Assembly: GCA_963844865.1 (NCBI GenBank)
Contig: CAWJPY010000019.1
Span: forward strand, 42,389 to 106,388
DNA length: 64,000 nt
DNA from: CAWJPY01 sp963844865
GTDB taxonomy: Bacteria; Acidobacteriota; Thermoanaerobaculia; Thermoanaerobaculales; Sulfomarinibacteraceae
Reading direction: 5' to 3'
Under the pieces are notes generated by a model. It searched no databases. It was not told the origin of the DNA and saw only the letters and a list, made by a program, of their open reading frames with translations. Positions within the stretch are counted from its first letter, which is position 1; every line of letters begins with the position of its first letter. Shown here piece by piece: positions 62,411-64,000 of the stretch. The position numbers and the translations under genes were made by a program.

Positions 62411-63986
62411 TCACGTCTCCACCTTCTCCGGGTAGCCGGTGATCCTCTGGATGGCCTCGTACAGGGGCTGCAGCCGGGCGTACATCTTCAGGTACACCTC
62501 CCGGTAGAGACCATCGTAGAGCTGGTGATTCGCGGGATCCGGCTCGAAGGTGGCGCCGGGGCGGGTCATCTCGGCCACCGCCGTCGCGATGTCCTCGTAC
62601 ATGCCGAGACCCACGGCGGCGTCGATGGCGGCGCCCAGCCCCGAGGCCTCGTAGGTGTGGGGCCGCGACGCGGGCAGCCCGAAGATGTCGGCGGTGATCT
62701 GCATGGCGGCGTCGCTCTGGGAGCCGCCGCCCGCCACCCGGAGCTCTGTCGATCGCGGTTCGGGTGCGGCGCTGGCAGCGCTCGGCGCCCTCCCGGAGAC
62801 CGTAGGCGAGGCCCTCCAGGATCGCGCGGTAGAGGTGGGCCCGGGTGTGCACGTCGCCGAAGCCGATGATCGCGCCCTTGGCCTCCGGGCCCGGCACCTT
62901 CACACCCGGGGACCAGTAGGGCTGCAGCACCAGGCCCATGGAGCCCGGCGGCACGGCGGCGACCAGCTCGTCGAACAGCGCTTCCGGCGTCGACTCCCGC
63001 GCTCCTCGGCGAGGCGCCGCTCCCGGAGGCCGAACTCGCGCTTGAACCAGGACACCATCCAGTAGCCGCGGTAGATCTGCACCTCCAGGGAGTACGCGCC
63101 CGGGGATGGCCGCCGGGTAGGGGGGGATCCAGGGGATGGCCTCCACGTAGCGCCGGTGGGTGGTGTTGATGGTGGCGGTGGTGCCGTAGCTGAGGCAACC
63201 CACCTCCGGGGTCACGCAGCCCGCGCCCAGCACCTCGCACGCCTTGTCGGCGGCGGCGGCGATGACGGGCAGCCCCACCGGGATGCCCGTGGCCGCGGCC
63301 GCCTCGCTCGTGATCTCGCCCAGGGGTTGGGTCGGCGGGATCAGCTCCGGCAGCCAATCGCGCTGGATTGGCACCGCGGACCACTTCCAGTCCCGCGCGC
63401 CGGCCCAGGCCAGAGCCTTGTAGTCGAAGGGCAGGTAGCCCACCTGGCATCCCACGGAGTCCACGTAGCCGCCAACCAGGCGGTGGGTGAGGTATCCGGA
63501 CAGGAGGAGGTAGTGGCGGGTGCGGCGCCACACCTCGGGCTGGTGGGTCCGGATCCAGTTGGCCTCGGCCTCGGCCTGGAAGTAGGCCACGGTCTCGGCC
63601 ATGCCGATGAACCGGAAGGCCAGACCCCAGAGCCCACCCACGCCGGGGATCTCCTCGGTGCGACGCTGGTCCAGCCACACGATGGCGGGCCGCAACGGCT
63701 GCCCCCGCTGGTCCAGGTTGATGATGGTGGCCCGCTGGGTCGTGAGCGCCACGCCGGCCACGGCGTCGGCGCCCACCGGGCTCGAGGTCCACAGGCCTTG
63801 ACAGGCCTCGCAGAGGGATTGCCAGTAGTACTGGGGGTCCTGCTCCGCCCACCCCGGACGGGGCGAATGATAGGGTTCGATCTCGACCCGGCTCTTGGCC
63901 ACCAGGGTACCGTGGGGATCGAAGAGCAGCGCCCGCACACTCTGGGTGCCGGCGTCGATGGTGAGGACGTGATCCCGAGCGGCCAT
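62411..63986 (-). CDS. FGGY-family carbohydrate kinase, three indels
   Basis: About 524 residues after correction. The N-terminal FGGY domain begins TIDAGTQSVRALLFDPHG and contains WLDQRRTEEIPG; the C-terminal domain has GGGSQSDAAMQITADIFGLP and EASGLGAAIDAAVGLGMYED. The family phosphorylates sugars or polyols such as xylulose, glycerol or ribulose; the substrate is not evident. Frame errors: an extra base near 63100 (after PYPAAIPG), a missing base near 63001 (before ESTPEALF), and an extra T at 62747 (after TAID). Correcting them recovers a fully conserved protein. The ATG at 63986 has GAGGGGG upstream; a GTG at 63992 is also possible. Confidence 0.8.
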
Positions 63987-64000
63987 GGCCACCCCCTCGG

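Overview
The window is GC-rich DNA from a Gram-negative bacterium. Evidence for the outer membrane is two beta-barrel proteins, lipoproteins and periplasmic cytochromes; c-type cytochromes are made by a Ccm (System I) pathway. The mix of homodimeric pyruvate:ferredoxin oxidoreductase, the Ccm variant with a cysteine-type CcmE, AttEFGH and sigma-54 promoters would fit an Acidobacteriota or deltaproteobacterial-type lineage, but nothing here fixes the taxonomy. I found no rRNA, tRNA or CRISPR array.

Layout. 1-7.5 kb: the first codons of a response regulator on the minus strand, then three secreted-protein genes on the plus strand (686-4456, 4557-6104, 6945-7436). Two near-consensus sigma-54 promoters serve this block. 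7.6-16.5 kb: a nine-gene minus-strand operon containing an ABC ATPase, a membrane protein, a Cyc2-like cytochrome-porin, a cupredoxin, a CuA/polyferredoxin fusion, a CuA/cytochrome c protein, a small membrane protein, an FtsX-type permease and a DUF2318 lipoprotein. A third sigma-54 promoter lies upstream. 17.2-18.4 kb: an outer-membrane protein with a Gly-Ser-Asp linker. 18.5-34.8 kb: housekeeping genes, including clpB, glycerate kinase, hflKC, xerD, a lytic transglycosylase, nifJ with its dihydroorotate-dehydrogenase-like partner, a metallo-hydrolase and a purine phosphorylase. 34.8-35.5 kb: a 13-bp minisatellite, a long inverted repeat, a truncated S23 four-helix-bundle gene and a dispersed repeat. 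35.6-46.9 kb: smc, attHFGE, an intact S23 gene, a lipoate-ligase-type gene and an MFS permease. 46.9-52.6 kb: ccmABCDEF on the minus strand. 52.7-64 kb: a deacetylase, a FabH-type synthase, RNase E/G, a double-ACT protein, an ECF sigma/anti-sigma/DUF4097 operon, a kinase, ferredoxin-NADP reductase, a TSUP permease and an FGGY kinase.

The most interesting part is the 7.6-16.9 kb operon. It looks like an electron conduit from the outer membrane through cupredoxin and CuA proteins to a NosR/NapH-like ferredoxin. It is bracketed by genes typical of P19/Ftr-type iron uptake and appears to be under sigma-54 control together with the neighbouring secreted proteins. No haem-copper oxidase subunit I is present. 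The Ccm operon at 47-53 kb could supply its c-type haems.

Two further patterns cut across the window. A two-module stem-loop repeat family occupies many intergenic gaps. Several genes have a TANNNT hexamer 6-8 bases before the start codon and no Shine-Dalgarno sequence, which suggests leaderless mRNAs. Nine single-base indels break clpB, attE, attFG and the FGGY kinase; they look more like sequence errors than decay.
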